Positions 8,599 to 18,115 of a DNA stretch of 64,000 nucleotides are shown piece by piece (position 1 is the first letter of the stretch; the number at the start of each line of letters is the position of its first letter). The notes beneath the pieces are model-generated. The model did no database searches. It saw nothing but the letters and a program-made list of their open reading frames with translations, and was not told the DNA's origin. The stretch is taken from assembly GCA_027451905.1 (NCBI GenBank), contig DAIDHV010000004.1:62001-126000 (forward strand), read 5' to 3'. Made by a program: the position numbers and the translations under genes. The stretch is from Armatimonadota bacterium (GTDB lineage Bacteria > Armatimonadota > Fimbriimonadia > Fimbriimonadales > Fimbriimonadaceae).

Positions 8599-9096
8599 AT
8601 GAAGTGGTTAGTTTCTTTTATCGCAGTTTTCATCACGGGATTTGCTTGTGCTGATAACATTCAGACGTATGACTTTGTCAATGTCAGCTTTGCAAACGGA
8701 GCTGGTGGCATCCCCGCAACCGGGAACTTTCAGTGGGACTGGACGACAAATACTGTCGCAGGACTCACTTTGCAAGCCGATGGCATTAACTTTTACCTTG
8801 GAGGGTCCTATCCGGCCCACGTCACGACAAGTTCAATAGATGGTTCGTATGATTACCAAAATGTGAGCTATGACATTGCTTTGGTTTACACAAGCCCCGT
8901 CACACCAACATCCGGTTCAACAATTGATACGACTCAGTCACTGTTCACAATTGATCCCGGAAACCCCGCCACTTACTACGCATCTGGAGGTTCAGTTGTC
9001 CTTCAATCGGTTCCAGAGCCCTCGTCTTGGCTGTGCCTCTCTGCCTTTTCGATACCTTTGCTTGCATTGAAGAGGAAACGACTGGCCGCCAAGTAA
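8599..9096 (+). CDS. PEP-CTERM sorting-signal protein
   Basis: 165 residues with a signal peptide (LVSFIAVFITGFACAD) and a C-terminal PEP-CTERM cassette: VPEPSSW, a hydrophobic helix (LCLSAFSIPLLAL) and a basic tail KRKR. The exosortase pathway recognises such signals and cuts or attaches the protein at the cell surface, often together with exopolysaccharide. The middle 110 residues are Ser/Thr/Gly-rich with predicted beta strands and no known domain. It has its own promoter and a strong terminator, so it is monocistronic. No exosortase gene is present in this window. Confidence 0.85.
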   Translation: MKWLVSFIAVFITGFACADNIQTYDFVNVSFANGAGGIPATGNFQWDWTTNTVAGLTLQADGINFYLGGSYPAHVTTSSIDGSYDYQNVSYDIALVYTSPVTPTSGSTIDTTQSLFTIDPGNPATYYASGGSVVLQSVPEPSSWLCLSAFSIPLLALKRKRLAAK

Positions 9097-9133
9097 CAAT
9101 GTTCCAGTAGAATTGGTCTAGCTAGGTCAGAAG

Positions 9134-9166
9134 AAGGGGTTGTGTTTGCAATAAACACAACCCCTT
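9134..9166. terminator. Perfect 14-bp hairpin between convergent genes
   Basis: AAGGGGTTGTGTTT pairs perfectly with AAACACAACCCCTT around a GCAAT loop. It lies between the PEP-CTERM gene (plus) and glgA (minus). The tail is only moderately T-rich. Probable terminator for the plus-strand gene. Confidence 0.7.
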
Positions 9167-9345
9167 ACTTTGAATTCAGAAGGTCAACCTAGGTAATTGA
9201 GCGATTCTAAGCTCACAAAGGCTTTGGTATTCCTCAAACCTACTCTAGAGGCAATTCAGGAATTGAATCACTGATCATTTGATTGCGGCTAGGCAACTCT
9301 AGGGCAAGGTTCATACGCGATGATTGGGCTGAGATTAAAGCACGT

Positions 9346-10791
9346 TTACGCGATTTGGATGGATTCTGATTGTCTTTTTGCAAGCACTTGTTGGTAGAGC
9401 TTGACGGTGGTCAGCGCGCTTTTGTCCCAGCTCCAATCAACATTCATCACCGACTTCCGCATTTCGTTGAGTCGGTCCTTATCTTCATAGAGACTTAAAA
9501 AGCGGTCAATTGCCTTCAAGAAGGCCACAGCAGACTTTTCTTTAAATACAAAACCGGTTTTGCAATCTTCAACGGTGTCCTTTAACCCACCGGTTTGCCG
9601 GACTATGGGGATCGTGCCATATCGCATGGCAATCATCTGACCAAGCCCACAAGGCTCAAAGCTGCTCGGCATCAAGAATCCATCACAACCCGCGTAAATA
9701 AGGCTTGCCAGGGTTTCGTGATAGCCTTCAAAAAATTTGACTTGATGAGGATGGCGCCTTTCCACATGATGAAGTCCCTCCAAAATGGGAGGTTCTCCAG
9801 CTCCAAGAACCACTAACCTAGCATTCTTTTTAAGAAGGCGATCAGCAGCATCGATAAGAAGATCAAGACCCTTTTGAGTGCTCATGCGGCTTACGATTCC
9901 TAAAATTGGTTCGGGTCCTGGTAGAAATCCGGCAGTGCGGCAAAGCTCTTCTTTGCAAAGCGCCTTTCCCTGCGGTTGGCTGCTATTGTAGTGGCACGGA
10001 ATATTAGGGTCAGTCTCGGGATCAAAAACAGATTGATCAATTCCATTGAGAACGCCTTCCAACCTACCAACTTTCGCTAGGTATTGCATCAGACCTTCAA
10101 GCCGCGCTCCATACTCAGGAGTCTGGATTTCTCGGGCATAATTTGGGCTGACAGTAGTGACAAGGTCTGCAAACGCGGCCCCTGCCTTTAGAAAATTGAC
10201 CCTTCCGTAGGCTTCTACAAAATCAGGACTAAACAGCCAATGGCCCATTCCAAGTCGGTCAAGAATATCAAGGTCGAACTCCCCTTGATAAGCTAGGTTG
10301 TGAATGGTAAATACAGACGCCATTTCATTCCATTGGTGGAAGGGTGAGTGCTTCATCATGACGGGAATGAACCCCGTGTGCCAGTCATGGCAGTGCACAA
10401 TCTGAGGGTTCCAGCCAACGTGCTTGCCCAACTGAAGGACGGCTGAGGAGAAAAAGAGATATTGGTCTATTCCTGGCCTGTAAATCGTTTCGCTACGATC
10501 GGCATCCTGAAACCATTCATCAGTCCCGATGAGATAAGTCGTAAGTCCATCCTTTTGAATCGAGCGAATGTAGGCTTGTTTAGACCAAGTTTCGTTGATT
10601 CGAACTGGAAACTCGCAAAGAATCGGGGAGATGTTTTCTGCCTGATCTTCTACCATCCGGTAAGCAGGCAACACGATCCTTGCGTCTACGCCTAACTTGT
10701 TCAGCGCTTTTGGCAAAGACCCTACAACGTCTGCCAATCCACCAACTTTTGCATACGGCGCGACTTCCGCCGACGCCATGAGCACCTTCAT
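9346..10791 (-). CDS. glgA: Glycogen synthase (ADP-glucose), GT5 family
   Basis: 481 residues. It transfers glucose from ADP-glucose to the non-reducing end of an alpha-1,4-glucan. The N-terminal KVGGLADVV (about residue 15) is the ADP-glucose-binding K-x-G-G-L motif. Further landmarks are HCHDWHTG, TIHNLAYQG, the GT-B C-terminal segment GIVSRMSTQKGLDLL, and SSFEPCGLGQ followed by RQTGGLKDTV. The start is ATG 10791 rather than one six codons upstream, because GGGGGTGGA lies about 9 bases before it and MKVLMASAEVAPYAK is the classic N-terminus. No other glg gene is adjacent. Confidence 0.95.
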   Translation of the reverse strand: MKVLMASAEVAPYAKVGGLADVVGSLPKALNKLGVDARIVLPAYRMVEDQAENISPILCEFPVRINETWSKQAYIRSIQKDGLTTYLIGTDEWFQDADRSETIYRPGIDQYLFFSSAVLQLGKHVGWNPQIVHCHDWHTGFIPVMMKHSPFHQWNEMASVFTIHNLAYQGEFDLDILDRLGMGHWLFSPDFVEAYGRVNFLKAGAAFADLVTTVSPNYAREIQTPEYGARLEGLMQYLAKVGRLEGVLNGIDQSVFDPETDPNIPCHYNSSQPQGKALCKEELCRTAGFLPGPEPILGIVSRMSTQKGLDLLIDAADRLLKKNARLVVLGAGEPPILEGLHHVERRHPHQVKFFEGYHETLASLIYAGCDGFLMPSSFEPCGLGQMIAMRYGTIPIVRQTGGLKDTVEDCKTGFVFKEKSAVAFLKAIDRFLSLYEDKDRLNEMRKSVMNVDWSWDKSALTTVKLYQQVLAKRQSESIQIA

Positions 10792-10911
10792 CCTTGAATC
10801 CACCCCCAACTTGACTCGCTCTCTAGTCTCATCGTTCCATGAGACATAGGACCAAACTCCTGTTATTATGACTTGGTTGGAGTGAGATCTGCTGAAGCAA
10901 AAAAGTAGAGA

Positions 10912-12090
10912 TTAACAACGCTCGATCAAGATCGCGGTGGCTTCGCCACCGCCAATACAGGGCGTGCAGACCGCATATTTCTTTCCGGTTTCCACCAGTT
11001 GATAGCTTGCGCTTAGGACTAATCTTGCTCCTGTCATGCCAATCGGGTGGCCCAATGCGACGGCGCCGCCGTTGACATTGAGCTTGTCGGTGCTAATTCC
11101 AACCTCGCTGGCTGCAATCATAGCCACTACCGCAAATGCTTCATTCACTTCAAAGAAATCGATGTCTTGAGGCTTTAAGTTCTGCTTTTGAAGCAGCTTT
11201 TGGACAGCTTTGATCGGGGCAGAAGTAAACCACTCCGGTTCTTGGGCATGTTGAGAGTAGTCTACAATCCGCGCCAATGGTTTGAGATTATGGTTTTTGA
11301 CTGCCGATTCAGACGCAATGACCAAAGCCGCGGCACCATCATTGATGGAACTAGAGTTTCCTGCCGTGGTCACGCCGGTGCTAGAAAATGCAGGCCGCAG
11401 GGAGGGAAGTTTGCTTGGATTGGCTCTTTGAGGCTGCTCGTCAGCATCAACAATTGTAACTTCACCCTTTTTCCCGCAGATTTCTACGGCAATAATTTCT
11501 TTGGAGAATCGGCCGCTTGCTTGGGCGGTCTGAGCTTTACTTACGGATTCTGCCGAAAAAGAATCCAATTGCTCTCGAGAGATATGAAAATGCTCAGCGG
11601 CTTTGTCGCCGCAGTTACCCATGTGACACTGATTGTAGGGATCCCAGAGTCCGTCGTGGATCATCAAATCTAGTAAAGTCCCATTGCCCATCCGATATCC
11701 GGTTCTGGCTTTGTCTAATCCGTATGGGGCGTTGGACATTGATTCCATGCCTCCCGCAACCACGATGCTGGCGTCACTGGCCTTTATTGCCTGAGCCGCC
11801 ATCATAATGGTTTTCATCCCTGAACCACAGACTTTGTTCACGGTAGTGCAGGGGATTGAGTTGCTCAGTCCGGCTCCTAGGCTAGCTTGCCTTGCAGGAG
11901 CTTGACCAACCCCACCGGTTAGCACGCAGCCCATGAGTACTTCCTCAACTAAACTCGCATCAACCGCACCCCTTAACAACGCCTCTTTGATAGCAATCGA
12001 GCCAAGTTGGGGGGCCGAGAGTGAACTCAGCGATCCGAGAAATGAGCCGATCGGGGTTCTTGCTCCCGAAACGATGTAAACCTTTTCCAT
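10912..12090 (-). CDS. Acetyl-CoA acetyltransferase (thiolase II)
   Basis: 392 residues, typical for biosynthetic or degradative thiolases that condense or cleave acetoacetyl-CoA. The acylated cysteine sits in VNKVCGSGMK (about residue 88), the catalytic His in ALGHPIGMTGAR (about 345) and the second Cys in CIGGGEATA (about 377). NEAFAVVA is the conserved oxyanion region. Chain-length specificity (AtoB/PhaA versus FadA) cannot be set from sequence alone; the overall pattern is closest to acetyl-CoA C-acetyltransferase. It is transcribed in the same direction as glgA, about 120 bases upstream. Confidence 0.92.
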   Translation of the reverse strand: MEKVYIVSGARTPIGSFLGSLSSLSAPQLGSIAIKEALLRGAVDASLVEEVLMGCVLTGGVGQAPARQASLGAGLSNSIPCTTVNKVCGSGMKTIMMAAQAIKASDASIVVAGGMESMSNAPYGLDKARTGYRMGNGTLLDLMIHDGLWDPYNQCHMGNCGDKAAEHFHISREQLDSFSAESVSKAQTAQASGRFSKEIIAVEICGKKGEVTIVDADEQPQRANPSKLPSLRPAFSSTGVTTAGNSSSINDGAAALVIASESAVKNHNLKPLARIVDYSQHAQEPEWFTSAPIKAVQKLLQKQNLKPQDIDFFEVNEAFAVVAMIAASEVGISTDKLNVNGGAVALGHPIGMTGARLVLSASYQLVETGKKYAVCTPCIGGGEATAILIERC

Positions 12091-12184
12091 AAATGTGACG
12101 CCGTCGTCAACAGGAAAGATTACCTTGCTTGTGCTGGGTGCCAGGCGTGATTTGAACCTAAAACAAAGACCTTACGCAATACGC

Positions 12185-13834
12185 TTAGTTGACAGAGGGT
12201 GCCTTTTTGAACTTTGCTTTGAATCGATCGAGCCCGCGGTCTACGGTTTCAACTTCCTCCATTTTCAATAGCCTTCCTAGCGATGTATAGATTGCGGCGC
12301 ATAGCAGCAAAATGAATAAAAAGGCTAGTGAAAGTGGAATTTTATGGAGTCCACTTGGCAGAATCTTGCCAAGCCCGTAGGCCACTAGGCCCATTAAGCT
12401 CGCGGCGGCAAGACTTTTTATCAGAGTTGTGACAATCGGTGTGAACTTCATTTCTTTGACCTCGAACTTGACAGAAATAGAGAGGATTAAGATCAACAAG
12501 ATGATGGCAAGAGAGCCGGAAATTGGCATGGATTTGTACCCCAGCCCAAGACTGCGAAGCCCAATAATCATTCCCACAAAAAGGACAGTTGTTGCGGTTC
12601 CCAGCGCGATGGGTTTGAGAGGCATTTGCCTCGAGAAATAGGCTCTCATGAGGATCGGGTGGAGGCACCAAGCCGGCACACCAATTGAGAAAAGTCGAAT
12701 GCAATTGACCAAAATTTCTGGATCTTCATGAGCCGCCTTTCCGTAACCATAAAAAACCTGAATGATCTGAGGCGCCAAGGCAAACATGATCATAGCGGCA
12801 GGGATACTCAGAAACAAGATGGTTTTCATAGATCGCGTAAGTTGGTTGGCGAAATAATCGAACCTTCCCTGAGCGGCAAACTGAGATAGGACCGGAAAAG
12901 CAGCAAGGGCAAGAGAAGTGCCAAAAATTCCAAGAGGTGCCTGCATCACGCGGTTAGACAACTCAATGACGGTGTTGACGCTTGCTGAGTCCAGCGAAGC
13001 AAATTTCTGCATAATTGTTGCGTAAACTCCAGGCAAAGACAGTCCTAAAACCACCGGCAGGATAAGCAAAAAGACCTTTCTGACGCCATCAGCCCTCAAA
13101 TTGAGGCTTGGTCGGAATTTGATGCCAATGGACCGCAGTCCAAAGGCAGGAACAATAATGTTTCCAACATAGGCGCCAATGGTCGCGCCAATTGTCATGC
13201 CAATGATTCCCGGTGAAACCCAATGCGAGATAAAGATGGCTCCTGTAATGAATCCAACATTGTAAAGAACAGAGCTCAAGCCAGGGATAACATAGTGGCC
13301 CTTGACATAAAAGACTCCAAACATGATTCCTCCGACAAAAAAGGCAAGCTGGGCGGGAAGCAGAATCCGGCTCATTGTCACAATCCACCCCACCATTTCT
13401 GGATGGAGATTGGCTTTTTTGCCGGCTGACATAAAGGCGGCTAACGGGTGAGCGAAACCAAAGGCGATCACCACAAAAACAAAAACAATCAGAAAGACTG
13501 CGGTGATGATGACGTTAAAGAGTTCCCAAGCTTTATCTTCTTCTCCTTTCGCCATAAACTCGCTAAAAACGGGGATGAATGCAGAGCTAAACGCACCTCC
13601 AGCGACTCCGTAGTAAATGAAATCAGGAATCGTAAACGATATCCGGTAGGCATCGGTGTGAAGCCCCCATCCAAACTTGTAAGACATGGCGGTGTCTCGG
13701 AGAATTGCAAGGACTCTGCTGGCTATGATGGAAGCCATCATAATCCCTCCTGCCGTTCGTACACTTGATGATGCTTTCGCTAAATGCTCATCAGGGTTAA
13801 CAGAATCTTGGGTTGGAGGGTTAGTTTCGGGCAT
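12185..13834 (-). CDS. murJ: Lipid II flippase MurJ (MviN)
   Basis: 549 residues with about 14 hydrophobic helices, as expected for the MOP-superfamily flippase that moves lipid II across the inner membrane for peptidoglycan synthesis. Conserved MurJ features: ASRVLAILRDTAMSYKFG near the N-terminus, DAYRISFTIPDF, and GAFSSAFIPVFSEF. A 28-residue hydrophilic, Pro/Asn-rich N-terminal extension precedes the first helix. ATG 13834 has no obvious Shine-Dalgarno, whereas an ATG about 30 codons in follows AGGAGGGATT, so a shorter product is possible. A terminator separates it from upstream trxA. Confidence 0.92.
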   Translation of the reverse strand: MPETNPPTQDSVNPDEHLAKASSSVRTAGGIMMASIIASRVLAILRDTAMSYKFGWGLHTDAYRISFTIPDFIYYGVAGGAFSSAFIPVFSEFMAKGEEDKAWELFNVIITAVFLIVFVFVVIAFGFAHPLAAFMSAGKKANLHPEMVGWIVTMSRILLPAQLAFFVGGIMFGVFYVKGHYVIPGLSSVLYNVGFITGAIFISHWVSPGIIGMTIGATIGAYVGNIIVPAFGLRSIGIKFRPSLNLRADGVRKVFLLILPVVLGLSLPGVYATIMQKFASLDSASVNTVIELSNRVMQAPLGIFGTSLALAAFPVLSQFAAQGRFDYFANQLTRSMKTILFLSIPAAMIMFALAPQIIQVFYGYGKAAHEDPEILVNCIRLFSIGVPAWCLHPILMRAYFSRQMPLKPIALGTATTVLFVGMIIGLRSLGLGYKSMPISGSLAIILLILILSISVKFEVKEMKFTPIVTTLIKSLAAASLMGLVAYGLGKILPSGLHKIPLSLAFLFILLLCAAIYTSLGRLLKMEEVETVDRGLDRFKAKFKKAPSVN

Positions 13835-13846
13835 TTATAATGAGAA

Positions 13847-13874
13847 GAGCCTGATCCGGCACAGGACCAGGCTC
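13847..13874 (-). terminator. Hairpin after trxA
   Basis: GAGCCTGATCC and GGACCAGGCTC pair over 11 positions with one weak pair and a GGCACA loop. It lies between the end of trxA and the start of murJ on the minus strand, with a T-rich stretch beyond. Probable trxA terminator. Confidence 0.6.
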
Positions 13875-13895
13875 GCATACTGGGTCGTAATAGGT

Positions 13896-14219
13896 TTAGA
13901 CAGCGCGGTCAATCAAGGCTGCAATTTCGGCCTTTGGCTTGGCACCAACAACCCGATCGAACACCTTACCGTCCTTGAAAACAATCAAGGCGGGGATGCT
14001 CATAATGCCGTACTTGGTTGCTAATTCCTGATCTTTATCAACATCAACTTTGTACACGCTTGCCTTGCTCTTATATTCTGAAGCCAATTCTTCAATATAG
14101 GGAGCGATGGCGCGGCACGGACCGCACCAGCTTGCCCAAAAATCCACGAGGACGGGCACCGACGAGTTAAGGACTTTATCATCAAAGTCCGAAGCAGTGA
14201 CTTGAATTCCTTCTGCCAT
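13896..14219 (-). CDS. trxA: Thioredoxin
   Basis: 107 residues, the standard thioredoxin length. The redox-active motif is WCGPC in [15 protein letters not shown] (about residues 31-35), and the cis-proline loop is SIPALIVF (about 75). It reduces cytoplasmic protein disulfides with electrons from thioredoxin reductase, which is not in the window. AAGGA lies about 7 bases before ATG 14219. It is divergent from the Gly-rich gene and ends at a hairpin. Confidence 0.96.
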   Translation of the reverse strand: MAEGIQVTASDFDDKVLNSSVPVLVDFWASWCGPCRAIAPYIEELASEYKSKASVYKVDVDKDQELATKYGIMSIPALIVFKDGKVFDRVVGAKPKAEIAALIDRAV

Positions 14220-14400
14220 ATTTTTTCCTTAAGTTTAGCGATTGAATCGCTTTTGACTCTTTATACCACGTGGGCATACCTTTCCTCTCATTAAATTTCT
14301 GATAACTTGAATACAAGCATTAAAAACTCTTGTGACCATTTCATTTGCAAATGCGTCATTATTAGAGGTAATAGCAGATTTGCCTGCTCCGCAAAGAATC

Positions 14401-15228
14401 ATGCTCAGCAAAAAGAATTCAACCATCGCATTAACCGCCTTGACGGTTGTTGCCTGTTCCAGTCAGGCCATGGCAGCCAAGGTTGCCAATATCGAAACCG
14501 GCCTCATTGGGGTCAAGCTTTACAGTACAGGTTTAACGGTTGTAGAGAAGTTTGGTTCTCCAGATTCTATTGAACCGGTCAACATTGGAACATCATCCGC
14601 GAATGGGGGTGGTGGACCATCGGGAGGCCCCGCTGGCGGTCCTGGTTTTCAGGGAAAAGGCGGCGGTCGTCCAACCATGGGTGGCGGCGGCGGTGGTGCT
14701 GCAGCTGGGCCACAATCAAATACGGGTCCATTGTCCTTTGGAGATGGTTTGCTACAGATGAGACCAGGAGGTGGCCCAATGGGTGGACCGATGGGCGGCC
14801 CTGGTGGCGGTGGTCCTGCTGGTCCAGTTGGCGGCCCTGCTGGTCCCGGAAAAGGTGCAGCCGGCGGAGCCGGTGGTCAGGGTACTGCGGTTGACTTTAC
14901 AAGGTGGGTTTACAATCGAAACGGCTCTGAGTACTCCTTTGTCTTTGATAAATACAACCGAGTCGTTCAGATTGAGGCGATTGGCCTCCACAATGGCTCA
15001 GTTCGAACAAAGCGCGGCGTCACGTTTGGTGCGTCTTTGGCTGAAGTCATCAAGAAGTACGCCAAGAACCCAGACGGACACTACGATCCACCGGCCTACG
15101 AAATTAACGGCAACACGATCGTTCTTAAGTTTCTTGTCAAGAATCACGTGGCTTTCCGATTCTCAAAGCTAGAAAAGAATGGTCCTGAAGTTGTCACAGG
15201 TATCGCCGTCGCTGGCGGAAAATACTGA
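14401..15228 (+). CDS. Secreted Gly/Pro/Met-rich protein with two BamE-like segments
   Basis: 275 residues from ATG 14401; an in-frame ATG at 14332 would place 23 extra residues before a normal signal peptide (MLSKKNSTIALTALTVVACSSQAMAA). Two similar segments flank a low-complexity insert. The first is GLIGVKLYSTGLTVVEKFGSPDS (split here: GVKLYSTGL, VVEKFGSPDS). The second is RGVTFGASLAEVIKKYAKNPDG (RGVTFGASL, EVIKKYAKNPDG). Each looks like the SmpA/BamE-type 'G-V...S...V...G-P' unit. Between them, about 120 residues are mostly Gly, Pro, Ala and Met, including GGGPMGGPMGGPGGGG. Likely periplasmic or outer-membrane associated. Function is unknown, and the BamE resemblance is only a pattern. 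Confidence 0.75.
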   Translation: MLSKKNSTIALTALTVVACSSQAMAAKVANIETGLIGVKLYSTGLTVVEKFGSPDSIEPVNIGTSSANGGGGPSGGPAGGPGFQGKGGGRPTMGGGGGGAAAGPQSNTGPLSFGDGLLQMRPGGGPMGGPMGGPGGGGPAGPVGGPAGPGKGAAGGAGGQGTAVDFTRWVYNRNGSEYSFVFDKYNRVVQIEAIGLHNGSVRTKRGVTFGASLAEVIKKYAKNPDGHYDPPAYEINGNTIVLKFLVKNHVAFRFSKLEKNGPEVVTGIAVAGGKY

Positions 15229-15237
15229 GGCTTCATC

Positions 15238-16971
15238 TTGGCCGATGAACTCGGCGAAATAAGAGCTAAGGTCTCAATTTTGGAGTTGGCGGAAGCCAGC
15301 GGGGTTCGCCTCAAGAAGTCCGGGAAGTCTTTTCTCGGACTTTGTCCATTTCACCCCGACAAAACTCCCTCCCTTCATATTAATCCCGAATTTGGGACCT
15401 ACAGATGCTTTGCTTGTGGGGCTAAAGGTTCCATCTTTGATTGGGTCATGCACACCCAAAATCTTGACTTTAAAGAAGCGGTTAAGCTCTTGGCGGAAAA
15501 GGCAGGAGTTCAGTTAAGGGGAACCGCATCAAGTTCAGAAGAGAGCAAGTCAGCCCAGCGTAAGTGGCTGGACATGATGGAGTCTGCCACCGCCTTTTTC
15601 CGACGAGAATTGCAGAAGTCAAAACCTGCCGCCGCCTACTGTCAACAAAGGGGCTTAGACCAGGCCCTCATCGACAAATGGCAAATCGGATACGGGCCAG
15701 ACCACGGTGAGGCTCTTTCTGCATACCTGCAGCGCAATGGGTTCACCCTAAAGATGGCTTGTGAATTAGGATTGGTGGAAGGAGATGATTCGATAGGGTA
15801 TCGTGACCGATTTCGAGACCGGCTCATGTTTCCTATTCGAAATGATCGTGGCCAAATTATTGCCTTCGGAGGGCGCGCCATCGCCAACGTTAACCCAAAG
15901 TACATTAATTCATCGGAAACCCCCCTTTTCACGAAGGGCAAGACTTTGTATGGCCTCTTTGACAGCATTGGCAGTCTGAAAACGGGAAAAAGAGCGGTAT
16001 TGGTAGAGGGCTACCTCGATGTGATAGCCTGCCATGCCTGCCAAGTTGATACGGCGATGGCCAGCTTAGGGACTTCCTTAACCGAAGACCAAGCCAAACT
16101 GATTAAACGCTGGGCAGACCAAGTGACGGTTGGATATGATGGAGATTCAGCAGGGATTTCTGCCGCAAAAAAAGCGGCCAAGATTCTGGCTGACGTCGGT
16201 CTTGGGGTTTCAATTGCCCTCATGCCTGAAGGGCAAGATCCTTTTTCCATATTCCAAGAGTCTGGGCAGGAACGCGTTCAAGACATTCTATCGAAGGGGC
16301 AATCTCCCTTGAGTTTTGCCTTGGATAAGCTTTTCGAAACCCATTCTGTCGAGGATTCTGTCTTATGGAAGGAATGCGTTCAGGAACTAGCTGATTGGGG
16401 CAATGACCTAGAGGTCATGAGCGAGATTGATAGAATTGCTGCGAGGTACCCAGGAGTGCAAGACGTTGCTGCCGCTCGTAAGGCCCTGCGAGGGTTAGTC
16501 GGCAAATCGAGGAAAAACCAAGGAAAGCCTCTGCCAAGCCAACGGGCTGAACCCGTGGCACAAGAGGCAGAAGTCATCGTTCCCACTATGCATGTGGCAG
16601 AACAGGGGCTAATCTTTGCCTATTTGCAAGGGGACTGGAGGCAGTGGCTTCATGCTCACCTCGATGCAAAAATACTAATTAGCTTGCCAGCAGTTGCATT
16701 TTTTTCGGAAAGTAGAAGGCATTTTGCGGGCACCGCACCAAGCGGACCTCCTGCAAACTGGCTTGCTGATCTTGGCTCTGAATTTGAGTGGATGGAATGG
16801 GCCAAGTTGGACCGATTTGGTGTGCCAAACGAAGACTTTGTCATGGATTGCGTTGAGACGCTGTCTAGGCTGCACAAGGCGCGATCAATGGTGCCCTCGG
16901 ATGATAACGCCGACCCCTTGAAAGCGGCTATGGAACGCCTAAAAATCCTTAAAAGGGCAGAAGAGAGCTAG
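15238..16971 (+). CDS. dnaG: DNA primase DnaG
   Basis: 577 residues. It makes RNA primers for the replication fork. The N-terminal zinc finger is visible (CPFHPDKTPS ... YRCFACGAKG, about residues 37-66). The catalytic core follows: FRDRLMFPIRNDRGQIIAFGGR, then the Toprim domain with VLVEGYLDVIACH (Glu about 260) and GYDGDSAG. The C-terminal helicase-binding region is less conserved. The start is TTG 15238, with GAGG about 7 bases upstream and only nine bases after the previous stop. It is followed by a sigma factor gene, echoing the classical dnaG-rpoD order. Confidence 0.95.
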   Translation: MADELGEIRAKVSILELAEASGVRLKKSGKSFLGLCPFHPDKTPSLHINPEFGTYRCFACGAKGSIFDWVMHTQNLDFKEAVKLLAEKAGVQLRGTASSSEESKSAQRKWLDMMESATAFFRRELQKSKPAAAYCQQRGLDQALIDKWQIGYGPDHGEALSAYLQRNGFTLKMACELGLVEGDDSIGYRDRFRDRLMFPIRNDRGQIIAFGGRAIANVNPKYINSSETPLFTKGKTLYGLFDSIGSLKTGKRAVLVEGYLDVIACHACQVDTAMASLGTSLTEDQAKLIKRWADQVTVGYDGDSAGISAAKKAAKILADVGLGVSIALMPEGQDPFSIFQESGQERVQDILSKGQSPLSFALDKLFETHSVEDSVLWKECVQELADWGNDLEVMSEIDRIAARYPGVQDVAAARKALRGLVGKSRKNQGKPLPSQRAEPVAQEAEVIVPTMHVAEQGLIFAYLQGDWRQWLHAHLDAKILISLPAVAFFSESRRHFAGTAPSGPPANWLADLGSEFEWMEWAKLDRFGVPNEDFVMDCVETLSRLHKARSMVPSDDNADPLKAAMERLKILKRAEES

Positions 16972-17040
16972 GAAGCATAGATTTTCTAAAAAAAGTCCGG
17001 TATTTCTGTCGGAATTGCAAAAAGGTTTGTTATATTTATC

Positions 17041-18039
17041 TTGGTGTCTTCACTTAGTTCTTTTCTTGATGCGACTTCGCCCTTGGCAGTACCTAAACGA
17101 TTACCCTCTTCTCATGTTCAATCCTCTCAGGATTGCATTGCGAGAACCTTCAGAAGAGGGGAAGATTCTGAACACTCGCCGCTTGTCATAACTTCGGATG
17201 CTTTAGATCCTGAAGATTCTTTGGGAGCCTGGATGAAGCAGATTGGCCGAATACGGCTACTGAATGCCGATCAGGAGCGCAGAGCCGCCGTCCATGCCAA
17301 ACATGGCTGCCTAGATTGCAAGTGGCTTCTTGTAGAGGCCAATTTAAGGTTAGTGGTTAGCCTTGCAAAAAGGTACGTCAAAAAGGGGATGACCCTGCAA
17401 GACTTGATCCAAGAAGGAAACCTTGGCCTGATCCATGCAGTGGAAAAGTTTGATGTTGATCGTGGATTTCGATTTACAACATACGCGACGTTTTGGATTC
17501 GGCAAAGCATCATCAGGGCTGTTTCCAATCAATCGAGGACGATTAGAGTCCCTGTCCACACTCTGGATGCTGCCAATCGGCTTACCAAGGAAGCGGTTCA
17601 GTTTGAGCAAATGCTTGGCAGATCAGCCACAGTCTATGAGATTGCTCAGGCTCTCAAAACGACTCCTGACAAAATTGAGCAATGTTTTAGGATTACATCC
17701 GATCCCTTGTCGTTGGATAACAACGTCAGCGAGACAAGCGAGGCTTCGCTGCTAGAGTTCATCGAGGATGTTGGCATCGAGCCACCTCCCCATGCGGCAG
17801 CACGGTCTGAGATCCGAAACAAAGTTGAGCAAGTGTTAGCCTTTTTGAACCCCAAGGAAAGGGCAGTTATTGAGCTGCGCTATGGGATTTTAGATGGCAC
17901 ACCTAGGACCCTTTCTGATGTTGCAACTGAGCTCAATGTCACCAGAGAGCGGGTTAGGCAAATTGAGCAGGCCGGTTTAACCAAGCTGAAAAATCCGGAT
18001 GTCAGCAGGCGGCTGGCTGATTTGGACATTGATCTTTAG
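17041..18039 (+). CDS. RNA polymerase sigma-70 factor (RpoD/SigA type)
   Basis: 332 residues, lacking the long region 1.1 of E. coli RpoD. Region 1.2 is [21 protein letters not shown]. Region 2 includes [18 protein letters not shown] and the -10-recognising helix [19 protein letters not shown] (core-binding and 2.3-2.4). Region 3 follows, and region 4.2 is [21 protein letters not shown] for -35 contact. The first 55 residues are Ser/Thr-rich and unassigned. The start is TTG 17041 or GTG 17044; neither has a clear Shine-Dalgarno. Whether this is the housekeeping factor or an RpoS-like paralogue cannot be told from this window. Its position after dnaG favours a principal-sigma lineage. Confidence 0.9.
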   Translation: MVSSLSSFLDATSPLAVPKRLPSSHVQSSQDCIARTFRRGEDSEHSPLVITSDALDPEDSLGAWMKQIGRIRLLNADQERRAAVHAKHGCLDCKWLLVEANLRLVVSLAKRYVKKGMTLQDLIQEGNLGLIHAVEKFDVDRGFRFTTYATFWIRQSIIRAVSNQSRTIRVPVHTLDAANRLTKEAVQFEQMLGRSATVYEIAQALKTTPDKIEQCFRITSDPLSLDNNVSETSEASLLEFIEDVGIEPPPHAAARSEIRNKVEQVLAFLNPKERAVIELRYGILDGTPRTLSDVATELNVTRERVRQIEQAGLTKLKNPDVSRRLADLDIDL

Positions 18040-18070
18040 GTAGTTCCTCAGGCCGCTGCCAAAAAGTCAG

Positions 18071-18113
18071 AAAGGGAGGGCGTGCCAGAGAGGCACGCCC
18101 TCCCTTTCTTTTT
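18071..18113 (+). terminator. Strong intrinsic terminator after the sigma factor gene
   Basis: A perfect 16-bp stem (18071-18086 with 18092-18107), loop AGAGA, followed by CTTTTT. It also abuts the end of the convergent SRPBCC gene at 18116. Confidence 0.92.
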
Positions 18114-18115
18114 GA

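Noticed and set aside
11188-11673. Long open frame antisense to the thiolase gene
   Set aside because: A shadow of a strongly conserved gene; no ribosome-binding site and no recognisable protein features.
12134-12170. tRNA-like 3' arm on the minus strand (GGTTCAAATC followed by ACGCCTGGCACCCA)
   Set aside because: The T loop sequence is present but the flanking stem bases do not pair, and no D or anticodon arm can be drawn upstream. Not a functional tRNA; at most a remnant.
14771-15172. Alternative frame through the Gly-rich gene
   Set aside because: Repetitive GGTGGC-type sequence keeps several frames open; only the frame with a signal peptide makes sense.
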